Assembly (NCBI GenBank): GCA_021771755.1 | Contig: JAETOL010000019.1 | Location: 1 to 64,000 of the forward strand | Reading direction: 5' to 3' | DNA length: 64,000 nt | DNA from: Lachnospiraceae bacterium | Lineage (GTDB): Bacteria; Bacillota; Clostridia; Lachnospirales; Lachnospiraceae | Shown here: positions 53,702-63,999 of the stretch, piece after piece | Position numbering within the stretch: position 1 is the first letter of the stretch | Layout of the letters: every line of letters begins with the position of its first letter | Position numbers and translations under genes: made by a program | The notes under the pieces: model-generated | Told to the model about the DNA's origin: nothing | What the model saw: the letters and a program-made list of their open reading frames with translations, nothing else | The model's database searches: none

Positions 53702-56179
53702 CTATTTGATGTTCAGAACGAGTTTTTCTTCTGCAAAATTTACCGCTGAAATGGTTACGACTGCCTTCCCCGAACATTTTGCAGCCCGGATTACTGCCAT
53801 TACACTGCCGTCATAGGTATTCCATGTATGAGACTGGTAACTTCCTTCGCAGCTCGGGTCTGCACTTCCGAATCCCTGCAATGCAGCACATCCCTCTACT
53901 TTAATTGTAACTGCTGCACTTTCCCGACGATTGAAATTTCCTGCTGCGTCTTCCAGTCTGATTTTTACGAAAGTAAGACTTTCTCCGTCAGCAGGAAGTT
54001 CATTCCGGTCGGCTTCAACCTTAAGCTTCACCGCTTTCCCTGCTGTCTGTAAGACAGCCCGGCCTGCCTCCACTCCGTTCAGATAACTGACTGCCTCTAG
54101 CTTTCCCGGATGATAAGGTACCTCATACGTCACAACATATACTCCGCCAATCGACTTTCGTCCCAGACTTTCCCCATTCAAGAACAGTTCTGCCTCATCT
54201 GCATTGGCATAAACATCCACACTTGCTGTTTCCCCTTCATATCCCGGCCATGTCCAGCTTGCAAGGTTATCCTTCCACATCCACGGTGTTTTTCCGACTT
54301 CAATTCCTGCCTTATCCATCCGAAGTACACCGATAGATGGTGCATGGCCAATTCCAAATACTGCCTGCCGTAGATAACTGATTGGTTTACGATCACCAAG
54401 AATATCAATGTCACCGATACCTGCCAGTCTGTCCGGCCAATGCGCTGAAAAATTCACTCCTCCATTATAATGGAATATACCGCATCCGGCCTCTCCCAGA
54501 TAATCATATCCGGTCCATGTAAAGTCTCCTAACACATGTGGATTGCGCTTTACGATATCCCACAAATGAACAATGTCCGCCGGAAAAGTCTCTGTGCCAA
54601 GCACAACCCGATTCGGATGACGTATGTGATCTTCTTCATGTAATGCCGTCAGATAATTATATCCGGCAATGTCATTTGCCGCAGCAAATTCTCCTATCAT
54701 TTCTTCCAGAATCGGACTGGTGGCAATCGCATCTGCCAGCGGTCCCACCATAACCTCAGCCATCCCATTGATTTCATCTGCGCCTCCACGCTTCTGCTCA
54801 TCCGGCTGCTGCATCGCTTCAAGCTGCTCCGGAGTCATCCCTGTAGCCTGGCACATAATTTCGCCCATTCGGTCATTTCCTGCCATCAGACCATTGATTC
54901 CGTTCGTCGTATAGCGTGTGGCATCCAGCCGTTTCATTTCTGCATGAATCCTCCGATTCCATTCTGCCCCTTTTTGAGTGCCCGCCTCCGGAATTTCATT
55001 TCCGGTCGAGTACAAAATCACGCATGGATGATTATAGTCTTTTTCCACCATGTCCCACACATCCTGCTTCCAATGTGTCGGAAAATAATTTGCATAGTCA
55101 TGGGGATTCTTTGTCCGAGTCCACATATCACTCAGTTCATCCATCACCAACACGCCCAGCTTATCACAGGCATCCAGCATTGCCTTACTCATCGGATGAT
55201 GTGCACTTCGAAGAGCGTTAAATCCGGCTTCCTTCATCTGGCGGCAACGCCGATACTCCGCATCTGGAAATGTTGCCGCTCCGATAATCCCATTATCATG
55301 GTGAATACAAGTCCCCCTCAGTTTCGTTGGTTTACCGTTCACCAACAGACCATGTTTTGCATTCAGCCGAAGTGTACGGATTCCTGTTGAAATATTTACA
55401 CTGTCTATCGGATTTTCATCCTCAGAAATTGTAATCCGGCAGGAGTATAGATTTGGTGTTTCATCACTCCACAATGCAGGATGCTCTACAAGCAAACACT
55501 GACAGCACATCTGCGTGCTTTCTCCAAAAACAGTTACCGGTATGTGCTCTGCGGCTGCTTCTGCCCCATTCGGTCCGGTCAATGTAATTTCCACCTGTAC
55601 CGTTTCGGAAACCATTCCCCGATTACAGATTGGAACCTCTACTTCCACGACTGCCGCCTCACAGTCAGCTTCTCTTGTTGTAACACGCACCCCCTGGGCA
55701 GGAATATGCACAGTCTTTCCCACCCATGCATACACAGAACGGTATAACCCCGCACCACTATACCAGCGGCTGGACTGCTCTATACTGCATACTTCTACTT
55801 TCAGTTCATTTTCCTGGCCATACTTCAGATAACCGCTGACGTCTGCAAAAATACCTGTATATGGATTCACATGCTCTGTTACAAGATCCCCGTTCATATA
55901 AATACGGCAGGTATCTGCAACACCTTCAAATTCCAAAACAACTGTACATCCCCTCCACGCTTCCGGAATCTCCCACTTTTTCATGTATGTATATTCACCG
56001 CCCGGATAAAATCCTGTCTGATGTGCATTCGCAGTTGCCGGAGTTCTTTCCTGATAAATCATGGCATCATGGGGCAAATCAATATTTTCTATATTTCCTG
56101 CGTCTCCCATCATTAACTCCATCATTGTTATGGTTCCTTTGGCAAACTGCCAATTCTTGTTTAAAGATATTTTTTTCAT
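53702..56179 (-). CDS. GH2 beta-galactosidase-like glycosidase
   Basis: 825 residues, cytoplasmic. The N-terminal sugar-binding domain includes NIDLPHDAMIYQE, then a beta-sandwich and the TIM barrel. The acid/base Glu is in ILYSTGNEIPEAGT and the nucleophile Glu in VVLGTETFPADIV. A DUF4982-like segment (WPGYEGETASVDVYANADEA) and an Ig-like C-terminal domain follow. It should release beta-linked galactose or a related sugar. GGGAGG lies before the ATG. It converges on the AraC gene and is probably part of the same regulon as the rhamnosidase group. Confidence 0.92.
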   Translation of the reverse strand: MKKISLNKNWQFAKGTITMMELMMGDAGNIENIDLPHDAMIYQERTPATANAHQTGFYPGGEYTYMKKWEIPEAWRGCTVVLEFEGVADTCRIYMNGDLVTEHVNPYTGIFADVSGYLKYGQENELKVEVCSIEQSSRWYSGAGLYRSVYAWVGKTVHIPAQGVRVTTREADCEAAVVEVEVPICNRGMVSETVQVEITLTGPNGAEAAAEHIPVTVFGESTQMCCQCLLVEHPALWSDETPNLYSCRITISEDENPIDSVNISTGIRTLRLNAKHGLLVNGKPTKLRGTCIHHDNGIIGAATFPDAEYRRCRQMKEAGFNALRSAHHPMSKAMLDACDKLGVLVMDELSDMWTRTKNPHDYANYFPTHWKQDVWDMVEKDYNHPCVILYSTGNEIPEAGTQKGAEWNRRIHAEMKRLDATRYTTNGINGLMAGNDRMGEIMCQATGMTPEQLEAMQQPDEQKRGGADEINGMAEVMVGPLADAIATSPILEEMIGEFAAANDIAGYNYLTALHEEDHIRHPNRVVLGTETFPADIVHLWDIVKRNPHVLGDFTWTGYDYLGEAGCGIFHYNGGVNFSAHWPDRLAGIGDIDILGDRKPISYLRQAVFGIGHAPSIGVLRMDKAGIEVGKTPWMWKDNLASWTWPGYEGETASVDVYANADEAELFLNGESLGRKSIGGVYVVTYEVPYHPGKLEAVSYLNGVEAGRAVLQTAGKAVKLKVEADRNELPADGESLTFVKIRLEDAAGNFNRRESAAVTIKVEGCAALQGFGSADPSCEGSYQSHTWNTYDGSVMAVIRAAKCSGKAVVTISAVNFAEEKLVLNIK

Positions 56180-56297
56180 TCGGACCTCCCTAATGCAGCT
56201 TGTTCATTTTTTTACTATTCTAACAGTTGAAGAGTATTCCGTATTATAAATATAAATTTATTATTATAATTTTGTAACACAATTTTTCAAATTATTC

Positions 56298-56371
56298 TTG
56301 ACAAATCTCTTTTTGTGCGTATGATTACAATTAAAAGTTCTTTTTAGAACTGTTTTATTTAAAACTGTTCT
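56298..56371 (+). promoter_or_regulatory. Promoter and operator-like palindrome of the MarR-MATE operon
   Basis: TTGACA (56298-56303), 16-base spacer, TATGAT (56320-56325). Just after the start point lies an AT-rich inverted repeat, AGAAC (56346-56350) with GTTCT (56367-56371) around TGTTTTATTTAAAACT, a plausible MarR binding site. Confidence 0.6.
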
Positions 56372-56436
56372 GTGATACATTTTGGTTGAACTCAATCGAA
56401 TCATTCTGTATCTGAACACAAAAGGAGTTTTGGATA

Positions 56437-56892
56437 ATGAATTCAACCCATTTTCTTGTACAATTCCGGCAACTGAACAAACTGTACGAATGTATGCTGA
56501 AAGAAATATGCAGACGGCATAAGCTGACATTGATTGAGACAACGATCATCAGTTTTCTCTATAATAATCCGGGTCGTGACACAGCTGCTGACATCGTAGA
56601 ACTACGGATGCTTTCCAAGGGAAATGTCTCTCAGGCTGTAGAACTGCTGATTCAAAAATCTTTACTGAAACGGATTCCGGATGAAAATGACCGGCGAAGG
56701 ATTCATCTTGAGCTGCTTCCGGATGCAATTCCAATCACGAATGAGATTGATACGATAAAGGAGACATTCCGTACAGAGCTTTTCCATGGTTTTTCCAAAG
56801 AAGAGGAAGAGCAGCTGGAATTTTTGAACCGGAAACTGATGGAAAATGCAAAAAATGCATTCAAAATGCAGCAACAGAACTCAGACAAATAA
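56437..56892 (+). CDS. MarR family transcriptional regulator
   Basis: 151 residues. The winged helix is RDTAADIVELRMLSKGNVSQ, then AVELLIQKSLLKRIPDENDR and RRIHLELLPDA. The N- and C-terminal helices form the dimer interface. It precedes the MATE gene by 21 bases, so it probably represses its own operon until a drug-like ligand binds. Confidence 0.9.
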   Translation: MNSTHFLVQFRQLNKLYECMLKEICRRHKLTLIETTIISFLYNNPGRDTAADIVELRMLSKGNVSQAVELLIQKSLLKRIPDENDRRRIHLELLPDAIPITNEIDTIKETFRTELFHGFSKEEEEQLEFLNRKLMENAKNAFKMQQQNSDK

Positions 56893-56913
56893 TTTGTAAA
56901 GGAAGAATGAGAA

Positions 56914-58281
56914 ATGAACGAGAACAAGAATTTTTTAGGAACCGAACCTATCGGTAAATTGTTATTGCGTCTGGCACTGCCTACCGTTGCAGCACAGATG
57001 ATCAACATGCTTTACAATATCGTAGACCGTATCTACATTGGTCACATTCCAAATGTAGGTGCTCTTGCACTGACCGGCGTAGGTGTTTGTATGCCACTGA
57101 TCATGATCGTAGCGGCATTCGCTGCCCTTGTCGGAAACGGTGGGGCCCCGCGCGCATCTATTTTCATGGGACAGAGAGATACAGAGTCTGCTGAGAAAAC
57201 CCTCGGCAACTGTTTTCTCACACAGCTCATCATATCTGCGATCCTTACTATCGTGCTTCTGATTGGAAACCGGACTTTCCTGCTTTCTTTTGGAGCAAGT
57301 GAGAACACGATTGAATATGCTGTTTCCTATATGAACATTTACGCTATCGGAACGCTTTTTGTACAACTCACACTTGGAATGAACGCGTTTATCACAGCTC
57401 AGGGATTTGCCAAAACCGGTATGCTCTCCGTATTGATCGGTGCTGTTACCAATATTATCCTGGATCCGATCTTCATCTTTGGATTTGGACTCGGAGTCCG
57501 CGGTGCTGCCCTTGCCACTGTTATTTCTCAGGCCTGCTCCTGCATCTGGGTTCTGACGTTCCTGTTTGGAAAAAAGACAACATTGAAACTGAAAGTTTGC
57601 AATATGAAACTTCAGTCTAAGATTATCCTGCCTTCACTCGCTCTCGGTTCTTCCATCTTTGTGATGCAGGCAAGTGAAAGTATCATCTCCGTTTGTTTCA
57701 ACTCTTCTCTTTTGAAATACGGTGGAGATATCGCAGTTGGTGCAATGACAATCCTGACAAGTGTTATGCAGTTTGCCATGCTTCCGCTGCAGGGAGTCGG
57801 ACAAGGTTCACAGCCGATCATCAGCTACAACTACGGAGCCAAAAATGTGGATCGTGTCAAATCTGCCTTTAAACTTCTTTTGAAGGTCAGTCTGACATAC
57901 TCCGTTTTCCTGTGGCTCTGCGTCATGATCTTCCCGCAGGTATTTGCAGGAATGTTCACCTCCGATGCCACATTGCTTGCATTTACTGCAAAAGCGCTGC
58001 GCATCTATCTGGCATGTCTGTTTATGTTCGGTATCCAGATTGCCTGCCAGATGACATTTACATCTATCGGAAGAGCTAAAGCATCGATCATCGTTGCAGT
58101 TATGAGAAAATTCATCCTTCTCATTCCGTTGATCTACATCATGCCGGCAATCTTACATAGCAACCAGACAATGGCTGTGTATATGGCTGAGCCGATTGCA
58201 GACTTCTTGGCGGTCACATTCACTGCAGTACTGTTCTTCTTCGAATTCCGAAAAGCACTGCGGGAGTTGTTTGTTAAATAA
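56914..58281 (+). CDS. MATE family multidrug efflux transporter
   Basis: 455 residues, twelve membrane helices. The N-terminus PIGKLLLRLALPTVAAQMIN and the middle SEPLQGVGQ-like stretch (MLPLQGVGQGSQPIISYNYGA) are typical of the MepA/DinF group. It exports cationic compounds using Na+ or H+. Co-transcribed with marR and followed by a strong terminator. Confidence 0.92.
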   Translation: MNENKNFLGTEPIGKLLLRLALPTVAAQMINMLYNIVDRIYIGHIPNVGALALTGVGVCMPLIMIVAAFAALVGNGGAPRASIFMGQRDTESAEKTLGNCFLTQLIISAILTIVLLIGNRTFLLSFGASENTIEYAVSYMNIYAIGTLFVQLTLGMNAFITAQGFAKTGMLSVLIGAVTNIILDPIFIFGFGLGVRGAALATVISQACSCIWVLTFLFGKKTTLKLKVCNMKLQSKIILPSLALGSSIFVMQASESIISVCFNSSLLKYGGDIAVGAMTILTSVMQFAMLPLQGVGQGSQPIISYNYGAKNVDRVKSAFKLLLKVSLTYSVFLWLCVMIFPQVFAGMFTSDATLLAFTAKALRIYLACLFMFGIQIACQMTFTSIGRAKASIIVAVMRKFILLIPLIYIMPAILHSNQTMAVYMAEPIADFLAVTFTAVLFFFEFRKALRELFVK

Positions 58282-58328
58282 TTTTTGAGTTAGGAAATTT
58301 AATAATGCCTGACACCTGGTGGTCCTAG

Positions 58329-58377
58329 AAAAATACCGGGACAGAGGAAACTTGAATCCCCTGTTCCGGTATTTTTT
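58329..58377. terminator. Bidirectional terminator between MATE and GH3 genes
   Basis: AAAAATACCGGGACAG pairs with CTGTTCCGGTATTTTT with one mismatch across a 17-base loop, with T-runs in both directions. It serves the converging MATE and GH3 transcripts. Confidence 0.87.
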
Positions 58378-58392
58378 TGTAGATCTGTATGT

Positions 58393-60690
58393 TTATTCTG
58401 CTGCGTTTAGCGCTGCAACAAGCTGGTTCAGTGCTTCCTTTGTCACTCCCGGTACAAAACTCAGCATCTGTCTGAGCGGCATGGCTTCCATCATTGCCGC
58501 CATCATTTCGTCGTTGATCACTCCGGAATCATCCTGCATCTGTTCCTCTGTACTCTCGCCGTCCATTCCTTCCATTTCACCCATTGCCTGTTCCAATATG
58601 GCTTTTCCTTTCGGGTCTGCCATGATTTCTCCCATTGTGGAATTGAGGGTATACACTTTCGGCAGGACGGTTTCTGATTCTACCTGTACTTCCTCTGACA
58701 GAAGCACTTCCTGTGCATTCCGGCAAATCTGGATTTCATAGGCTCCGGTCTCCACATGCCAGTCATGGATTTCCGTATTCCAGTATGCATAGGCTCTGCT
58801 GTCAAGTTCAAAGGTGACGGTTTTTGTCTCACCCGGTGCAAGTTCTGTTTTTTCAAATGCTTTTAACTCCCGTACCGGGCGGATGATTGTTCCGCCCTTC
58901 GGCGCTACGTAAAGCTGTACGACTTCCTTTCCTGTACATGCGCCTGTATTTGTTACGTCTACGGATACCAGCAGTTTTTCACTTTCCTTAAACTCCTTTT
59001 TGTCCACCGTAAGATTGCCGTAAGAAAAGGTCGTATAAGACAATCCGTATCCGAACGGGAACAGGACTTCCATTTCTTTGGATGTGTAATAGCGGTATCC
59101 CACAAATACGCCCTCTGAATAAACCGATTTGTCATGTTCTCCGCCGTAATTCAAATAGCACGGCGTATCCTGTATCCGAAGTGGGAATGTTTCCGCCAAT
59201 CGTCCGCTTGGATTTGCATTTCCGTAAAGCACATTGACCACTGCGCCGCCCACAGCCTGTCCGCCCAGGTAGGCTTCCAGCACGGCTTTTACTTTTCCGA
59301 GCCACGGCATTTCTATCGGAGCGCCGTTGTGAAGCACAACTATGGTGTTCGGCTGTGCTTCCGCCACCGCTTCAATCAGTGCGTTCTGGCAGTTCGGCAT
59401 CCCAAGATGCTTCCGGTCATACCCTTCGGATTCAAAGCTGTCCGGCAGTCCGGCAAAGATTACCGCCACATCCGCATTAGCAGCAGCCTCTACGGCTTTT
59501 GCAGCCAATGCTTCATCCACTTTATCCTCAACATCATCAAAGCCTTTGGCAAATGTGATGTTTTCCTTTTTTACAGTTGCGAGAAATTCTACGGCGTCCA
59601 TTGCAGATTCTGTTTTAAAGCTGTTGATGTGGGAACTTCCGCCGCCCTGATAGCGTGGTTCCTCGGCGTATTTGCCGATAAAAGCCACCTTTTTGTCTGC
59701 GGACAACGGGAGAAGCGCATCCTCATTTTTCAGAAGCACAATACACTCCTCTTCGATTTCCCGGGCTGTCTCATGGTCTTTTTCATGCTGAAATACCGCG
59801 TTTTTGTCTCTGTTTTCCTCATATTTGAAAATAACATTCAAATATTCTTCACAGGACTTGTCCAGTACAGATTCATCCAGTGTTCCGTCCTGTACTGCGG
59901 CAACAATTTCCACATCCGTAGCGCCTTCACAGGACGGCATTTCCAGATTGCAGCCTGCTTTCAGAGCTTCCACACGGTCATTCATCGCACCCCAGTCTGT
60001 CATTACATAGCCGTCAAATCCCCATTCCTTGCGGAGCACATCTGTGAGCATTTCTTTATTTTCACAAAGGTATGTGCCGTTCAGCTTGTTGTATGCGTTC
60101 ATAATGGTCCACGGCTTTTCCTTCTTTACCATTCCTTCAAAAGAAGCAAGGTAAATTTCACGCATGGTGCGTTCATCCATTTCTGAAGAGCTTGTTAAGC
60201 GGTGATATTCCTGGTTATTTGCCATAAAATGCTTCGGACTTGTTCCGATATGTTTGCTCTGGACGCCGTGGACAAGCGCACCTGCCATTTCCGTTGACAC
60301 AAGTGGGTCCTCTGAATAGTATTCAAAATTACGTCCGCACAGCGGGGAACGCTTAATGTTCATAGCCGGGCCTAAGATTGTGCTTACATTTTCTGCCTGA
60401 CACTCTTCCCCCAGTGTTTCTCCAAGTTTTGTCACCAGCTCACGGTTAAAGCTGGATGCGGTTGCACATCCCGCTGGAAAGCAAACAGCCTGAATGCTGT
60501 CGTTGATTCCCAAATGGTCTGCTTTATCGTCCTGCTTGCGGAGTCCGTGAGGTCCGTCTGAGACCATTTCCGAAGGGATTCCGAGACGTTCCACTCCTTT
60601 TGTGTGCCAGAAATCAAGCCCGGAACACAAAGATGCTTTCTCCTCCAGAGTCATTCTGGAGACCAATTCTTTTATTTTTGCTGTTTCCAT
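58393..60690 (-). CDS. GH3 beta-glycosidase with C-terminal helical tail
   Basis: 765 residues, cytoplasmic, standard domain order. The TIM barrel has RSPLCGRNFEYYSEDP and SPKHFMANNQEYHR, and the nucleophile Asp in GYVMTDWGAM near residue 231. The alpha/beta sandwich (GLPDSFESEGYDRKHLG carries the acid/base region) and a fibronectin-like domain (about 575-650) follow. The last 87 residues (STMGEIMADP to LVAALNAAE) form the Met/Glu-rich tail also seen on the GH78 protein. Likely a beta-glucosidase or beta-xylosidase. A weak TTTACA-16-TATAAT promoter lies upstream. All catalytic motifs are intact, unlike the permuted GH3. Confidence 0.93.
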   Translation of the reverse strand: METAKIKELVSRMTLEEKASLCSGLDFWHTKGVERLGIPSEMVSDGPHGLRKQDDKADHLGINDSIQAVCFPAGCATASSFNRELVTKLGETLGEECQAENVSTILGPAMNIKRSPLCGRNFEYYSEDPLVSTEMAGALVHGVQSKHIGTSPKHFMANNQEYHRLTSSSEMDERTMREIYLASFEGMVKKEKPWTIMNAYNKLNGTYLCENKEMLTDVLRKEWGFDGYVMTDWGAMNDRVEALKAGCNLEMPSCEGATDVEIVAAVQDGTLDESVLDKSCEEYLNVIFKYEENRDKNAVFQHEKDHETAREIEEECIVLLKNEDALLPLSADKKVAFIGKYAEEPRYQGGGSSHINSFKTESAMDAVEFLATVKKENITFAKGFDDVEDKVDEALAAKAVEAAANADVAVIFAGLPDSFESEGYDRKHLGMPNCQNALIEAVAEAQPNTIVVLHNGAPIEMPWLGKVKAVLEAYLGGQAVGGAVVNVLYGNANPSGRLAETFPLRIQDTPCYLNYGGEHDKSVYSEGVFVGYRYYTSKEMEVLFPFGYGLSYTTFSYGNLTVDKKEFKESEKLLVSVDVTNTGACTGKEVVQLYVAPKGGTIIRPVRELKAFEKTELAPGETKTVTFELDSRAYAYWNTEIHDWHVETGAYEIQICRNAQEVLLSEEVQVESETVLPKVYTLNSTMGEIMADPKGKAILEQAMGEMEGMDGESTEEQMQDDSGVINDEMMAAMMEAMPLRQMLSFVPGVTKEALNQLVAALNAAE

Positions 60691-60797
60691 GTTTCATCCT
60701 CCTGCCAATCTTTCTCTTTTGGATAAAGATAGCATATATTTTTCTTTTCGTATTATAGTTTTGAGTTATTTATTGTAAAAATAGGTTTGCATTTCCT

Positions 60798-61143
60798 TTA
60801 CTGAATGGTCACGGAATGCAGTACCACATCTCCTTTACAGGTTACTTTGATTTCATAGGTTCCCGGCTCTGCTTCCGTGTATATTCCAGGATTTCGGGTC
60901 GCATTTGGCATTATCAATAATTATCCCCTGATAAGTAAATGGCCCTAACGGACTTTTCGACGTTGCATAGGCAAGGCAGGTCAGTTTTTTATCCCGGTAC
61001 ACACACGGATATACATAATAATAAATGCCGTTTCGCTTCCGCATGGAGCTTCTGATGATAAGCGTGATTATGAACTGTATTTGCGGATAGGCTGGAGCCC
61101 TGACAACTGATATATTCATAGCATAATGATATGGACAGGACAT
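60798..61143 (-). pseudogene. GH43 glycosidase remnant
   Basis: One frame (61143 to about 60853) encodes a GH43-like piece: SSMRKRNGIYYYVYP, then YATSKSPLGPFTYQGIIID and WNIHGS. These match the region of GH43 enzymes around the transition-state Glu. It then runs out of frame. A second frame, ending at 60798, encodes EPGTYEIKVTCKGDVVLHSV, a typical end of an attached carbohydrate-binding domain. The N-terminal half and the centre are gone, so this is a deleted and frameshifted former arabinofuranosidase/xylosidase-like gene. Confidence 0.7.
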
Positions 61144-61169
61144 TTATTTAGTCCCGTCCTTCTTATATG

Positions 61170-61198
61170 TTGTATCACGTTTTAATCAGTACTATAAT
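61170..61198 (+). promoter_or_regulatory. Sigma-A promoter of the AT-rich hydrolase gene
   Basis: TTGTAT, 17-base spacer, TATAAT, about 32 bases before the ATG. Confidence 0.7.
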
Positions 61199-61230
61199 AA
61201 AGAAAACTTGAATTTGAAAGAGTGTTTGCA

Positions 61231-62046
61231 ATGAATGAAAAGATATATAAAACGCAAAGTGGATGTATTCATTATTGGATAAATCTGGGACAAGATCCAG
61301 AAAAAGCAACCTTGATTTTCCTTCCAGGTTTAACTGCCGACCATAGACTATTTGATAAACAAATTGAATTCTTTGAAGGCATATATAATGTTTTTGTATG
61401 GGATGCACCTGGTCATGCAAAATCCTGGCCGTTTGAATTTAATTTTTCTTTGTCGGATAAAGCGAAATGGCTTGATGATATTTTGAGCTTGGAAAACATT
61501 CGGTATCCAGTGATTATAGGACAATCCATGGGAGGTTATGTTGGTCAAGCGTATGCAGAATTATTTCCCAACAAGCTGAAAGGATTTATTTCTATTGATT
61601 CTGCTCCTTTACAAAGAAAATATGTAACAGGAATCGAGCTGTGGCTTCTGAAAAAAATGGAGCCAGTATATAGATACTATCCTTGGAAATCATTATTGAA
61701 AACGGGAACAAATGGTGTGGCTACATCCGAATATGGTAGAAAATTAATGCATGATATTATGATGATCTACGATGGTGACCAAAAAAGATATGCCAAAATC
61801 GCAGGTCATGGTTTTAGAATATTGGCAGAAGCAATGGAAACTAATCTTCCATACAGGATAAACTGTCCGGCTCAACTGATATGTGGAGAAAAAGATCATG
61901 CCGGTTCTTGTATTCGTTACAATAATGCATGGCATAAAAATACTGGAATTCCTATTGCATGGATTAAAAATGCAGGACATAATTCAAATACCGATGCACC
62001 GGAGGAAGTGAATTCGTTAATAGAAAAACTGATAAATAAGATATGA
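61231..62046 (+). CDS. Alpha/beta hydrolase, AT-rich and probably acquired
   Basis: 271 residues. LIFLPGLTADHRLFDKQIEF gives the oxyanion region, the nucleophile elbow is IIGQSMGGYVGQAYAE, Asp is in ICGEKDHAGSC and His in IKNAGHNSNTDAP. It resembles small esterases or peroxidase-like hydrolases. ATG 61231 is preferred; an in-frame GTG three codons earlier is less likely. The gene is visibly richer in A and T than the glycosidase genes to its left and lies in the eroded right end, which suggests transfer. Substrate unknown. Confidence 0.83.
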   Translation: MNEKIYKTQSGCIHYWINLGQDPEKATLIFLPGLTADHRLFDKQIEFFEGIYNVFVWDAPGHAKSWPFEFNFSLSDKAKWLDDILSLENIRYPVIIGQSMGGYVGQAYAELFPNKLKGFISIDSAPLQRKYVTGIELWLLKKMEPVYRYYPWKSLLKTGTNGVATSEYGRKLMHDIMMIYDGDQKRYAKIAGHGFRILAEAMETNLPYRINCPAQLICGEKDHAGSCIRYNNAWHKNTGIPIAWIKNAGHNSNTDAPEEVNSLIEKLINKI

Positions 62047-62163
62047 TGAATCGTAGGAAAATCGCAGTTTGTCGTAAACATTTACATACTATTGTTTAGA
62101 AAAAAACAGTTCCGTTTATCCCCTCGAATTTCTCCTATAAGTGAAGGAACAATTTCTAACTTT

Positions 62164-62192
62164 ATGACAGGGTTACATGCCCTGTCATTTTT
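62164..62192 (+). terminator. Intrinsic terminator after the hydrolase gene
   Basis: Perfect 9-bp stem ATGACAGGG/CCCTGTCAT with a seven-base loop, followed by TTTTT. It lies 118 bases after the hydrolase stop; the 270-base gap to the recombinase holds nothing else clear. Confidence 0.85.
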
Positions 62193-62257
62193 ATGGTCAT
62201 TTTTAGAAAATCTGTTCCCGAATCACAAGATTATATAGCAGTGACCCTGTATGATAG

Positions 62258-63172
<915 letters not shown>

Positions 63173-63288
63173 TTATAAAATTTATCGCAACGGTTTTTAA
63201 GTTTTTGCTTCTTGATTACTTAACGGCGGAAAAAGAATGTTTTCACATAGGGCTGTTGTTTACATGTCATTTTTTTGTTTTTTTAATT

Positions 63289-63999
63289 CTAGGTAAGCGG
63301 AATCAACACAAAGGTCTGCCTTGTTAATGCCAACAGAGCACCTTTTAACGATTTTCCTATTGCGGTAAAAAAACTGGAAGAAAGCAACTGCACACCATTT
63401 ACCAACACCATGAAAAGATAGGTACGCATGAACAAAACAGCAAATTCAAAATACAGCTCGTTCCCATCTCCGAATAGCGAAATGATAGATTGCGGGAAAA
63501 ATTGAAATGCGATGAAAGCAATTGTGGAAACAACAAGGTTCCATTTTACCGCAAGCAGGTAAGCCTCCCGTACACGATGGTATTGCCTTGCCCCATAGTT
63601 GAAGCCGATAATCGGCTGTGTTCCCTGCGAGATTCCTACAACAATCGCAAGGATTATGGCATTTGTTTTCATAACGATTCCGCAAGCAGCTAAGGGAATA
63701 TCTGTTCCATATTTTGTTAATGCGCCGTAATAAGTCAACGAATTGTACTGAATGATTTGAATCACGGTAACTGCAATCTGGTTTGAGCTGCTGCTGATTC
63801 CCATGCTGCAAATTTTCATACTTTCTTTGATGTCCAATAAAAACGACTCTTTTTCAAAATGGATTGTTTGGAAACGCCATAGATAACGGAGTGCGAGTAT
63901 GAAGGAAAAAATTTGCCCAATAACTGTTGCCCAAGCTGCGCCGGCAATATACTGCTTTGCATATGGAAATACATCTGTCGTTGCCCCAAATGCCTTTAG
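63289..63999 (-). CDS. MATE efflux transporter, cut at both ends
   Basis: The frame is open from the right window edge (5' end not visible) to a stop at 63289. It encodes MATE helices with GISQGTQPIIGFNYGARQYH and SSSFFTAIGKSLKGALLALT. Normal family members continue for about 50-60 residues after the final TRQTFVLIPL; here a stop follows at once (PLT). This is where the sequence meets the eroded recombinase DNA. The gene is therefore 3'-truncated, probably by the mobile element or a later deletion. It is not closely similar to the complete MATE at 56.9 kb. Confidence 0.78.
   Translation of the reverse strand, partial: LKAFGATTDVFPYAKQYIAGAAWATVIGQIFSFILALRYLWRFQTIHFEKESFLLDIKESMKICSMGISSSSNQIAVTVIQIIQYNSLTYYGALTKYGTDIPLAACGIVMKTNAIILAIVVGISQGTQPIIGFNYGARQYHRVREAYLLAVKWNLVVSTIAFIAFQFFPQSIISLFGDGNELYFEFAVLFMRTYLFMVLVNGVQLLSSSFFTAIGKSLKGALLALTRQTFVLIPLT

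Noticed and set aside
49596-56249. Many long plus-strand frames opposite the glycosidase genes.
   Set aside because: They are shadows of the minus-strand genes, without ribosome sites or recognisable domains.
57042-57366. Minus-strand frames inside the MATE gene.
   Set aside because: Antisense shadows of a complete, well-recognised transporter.
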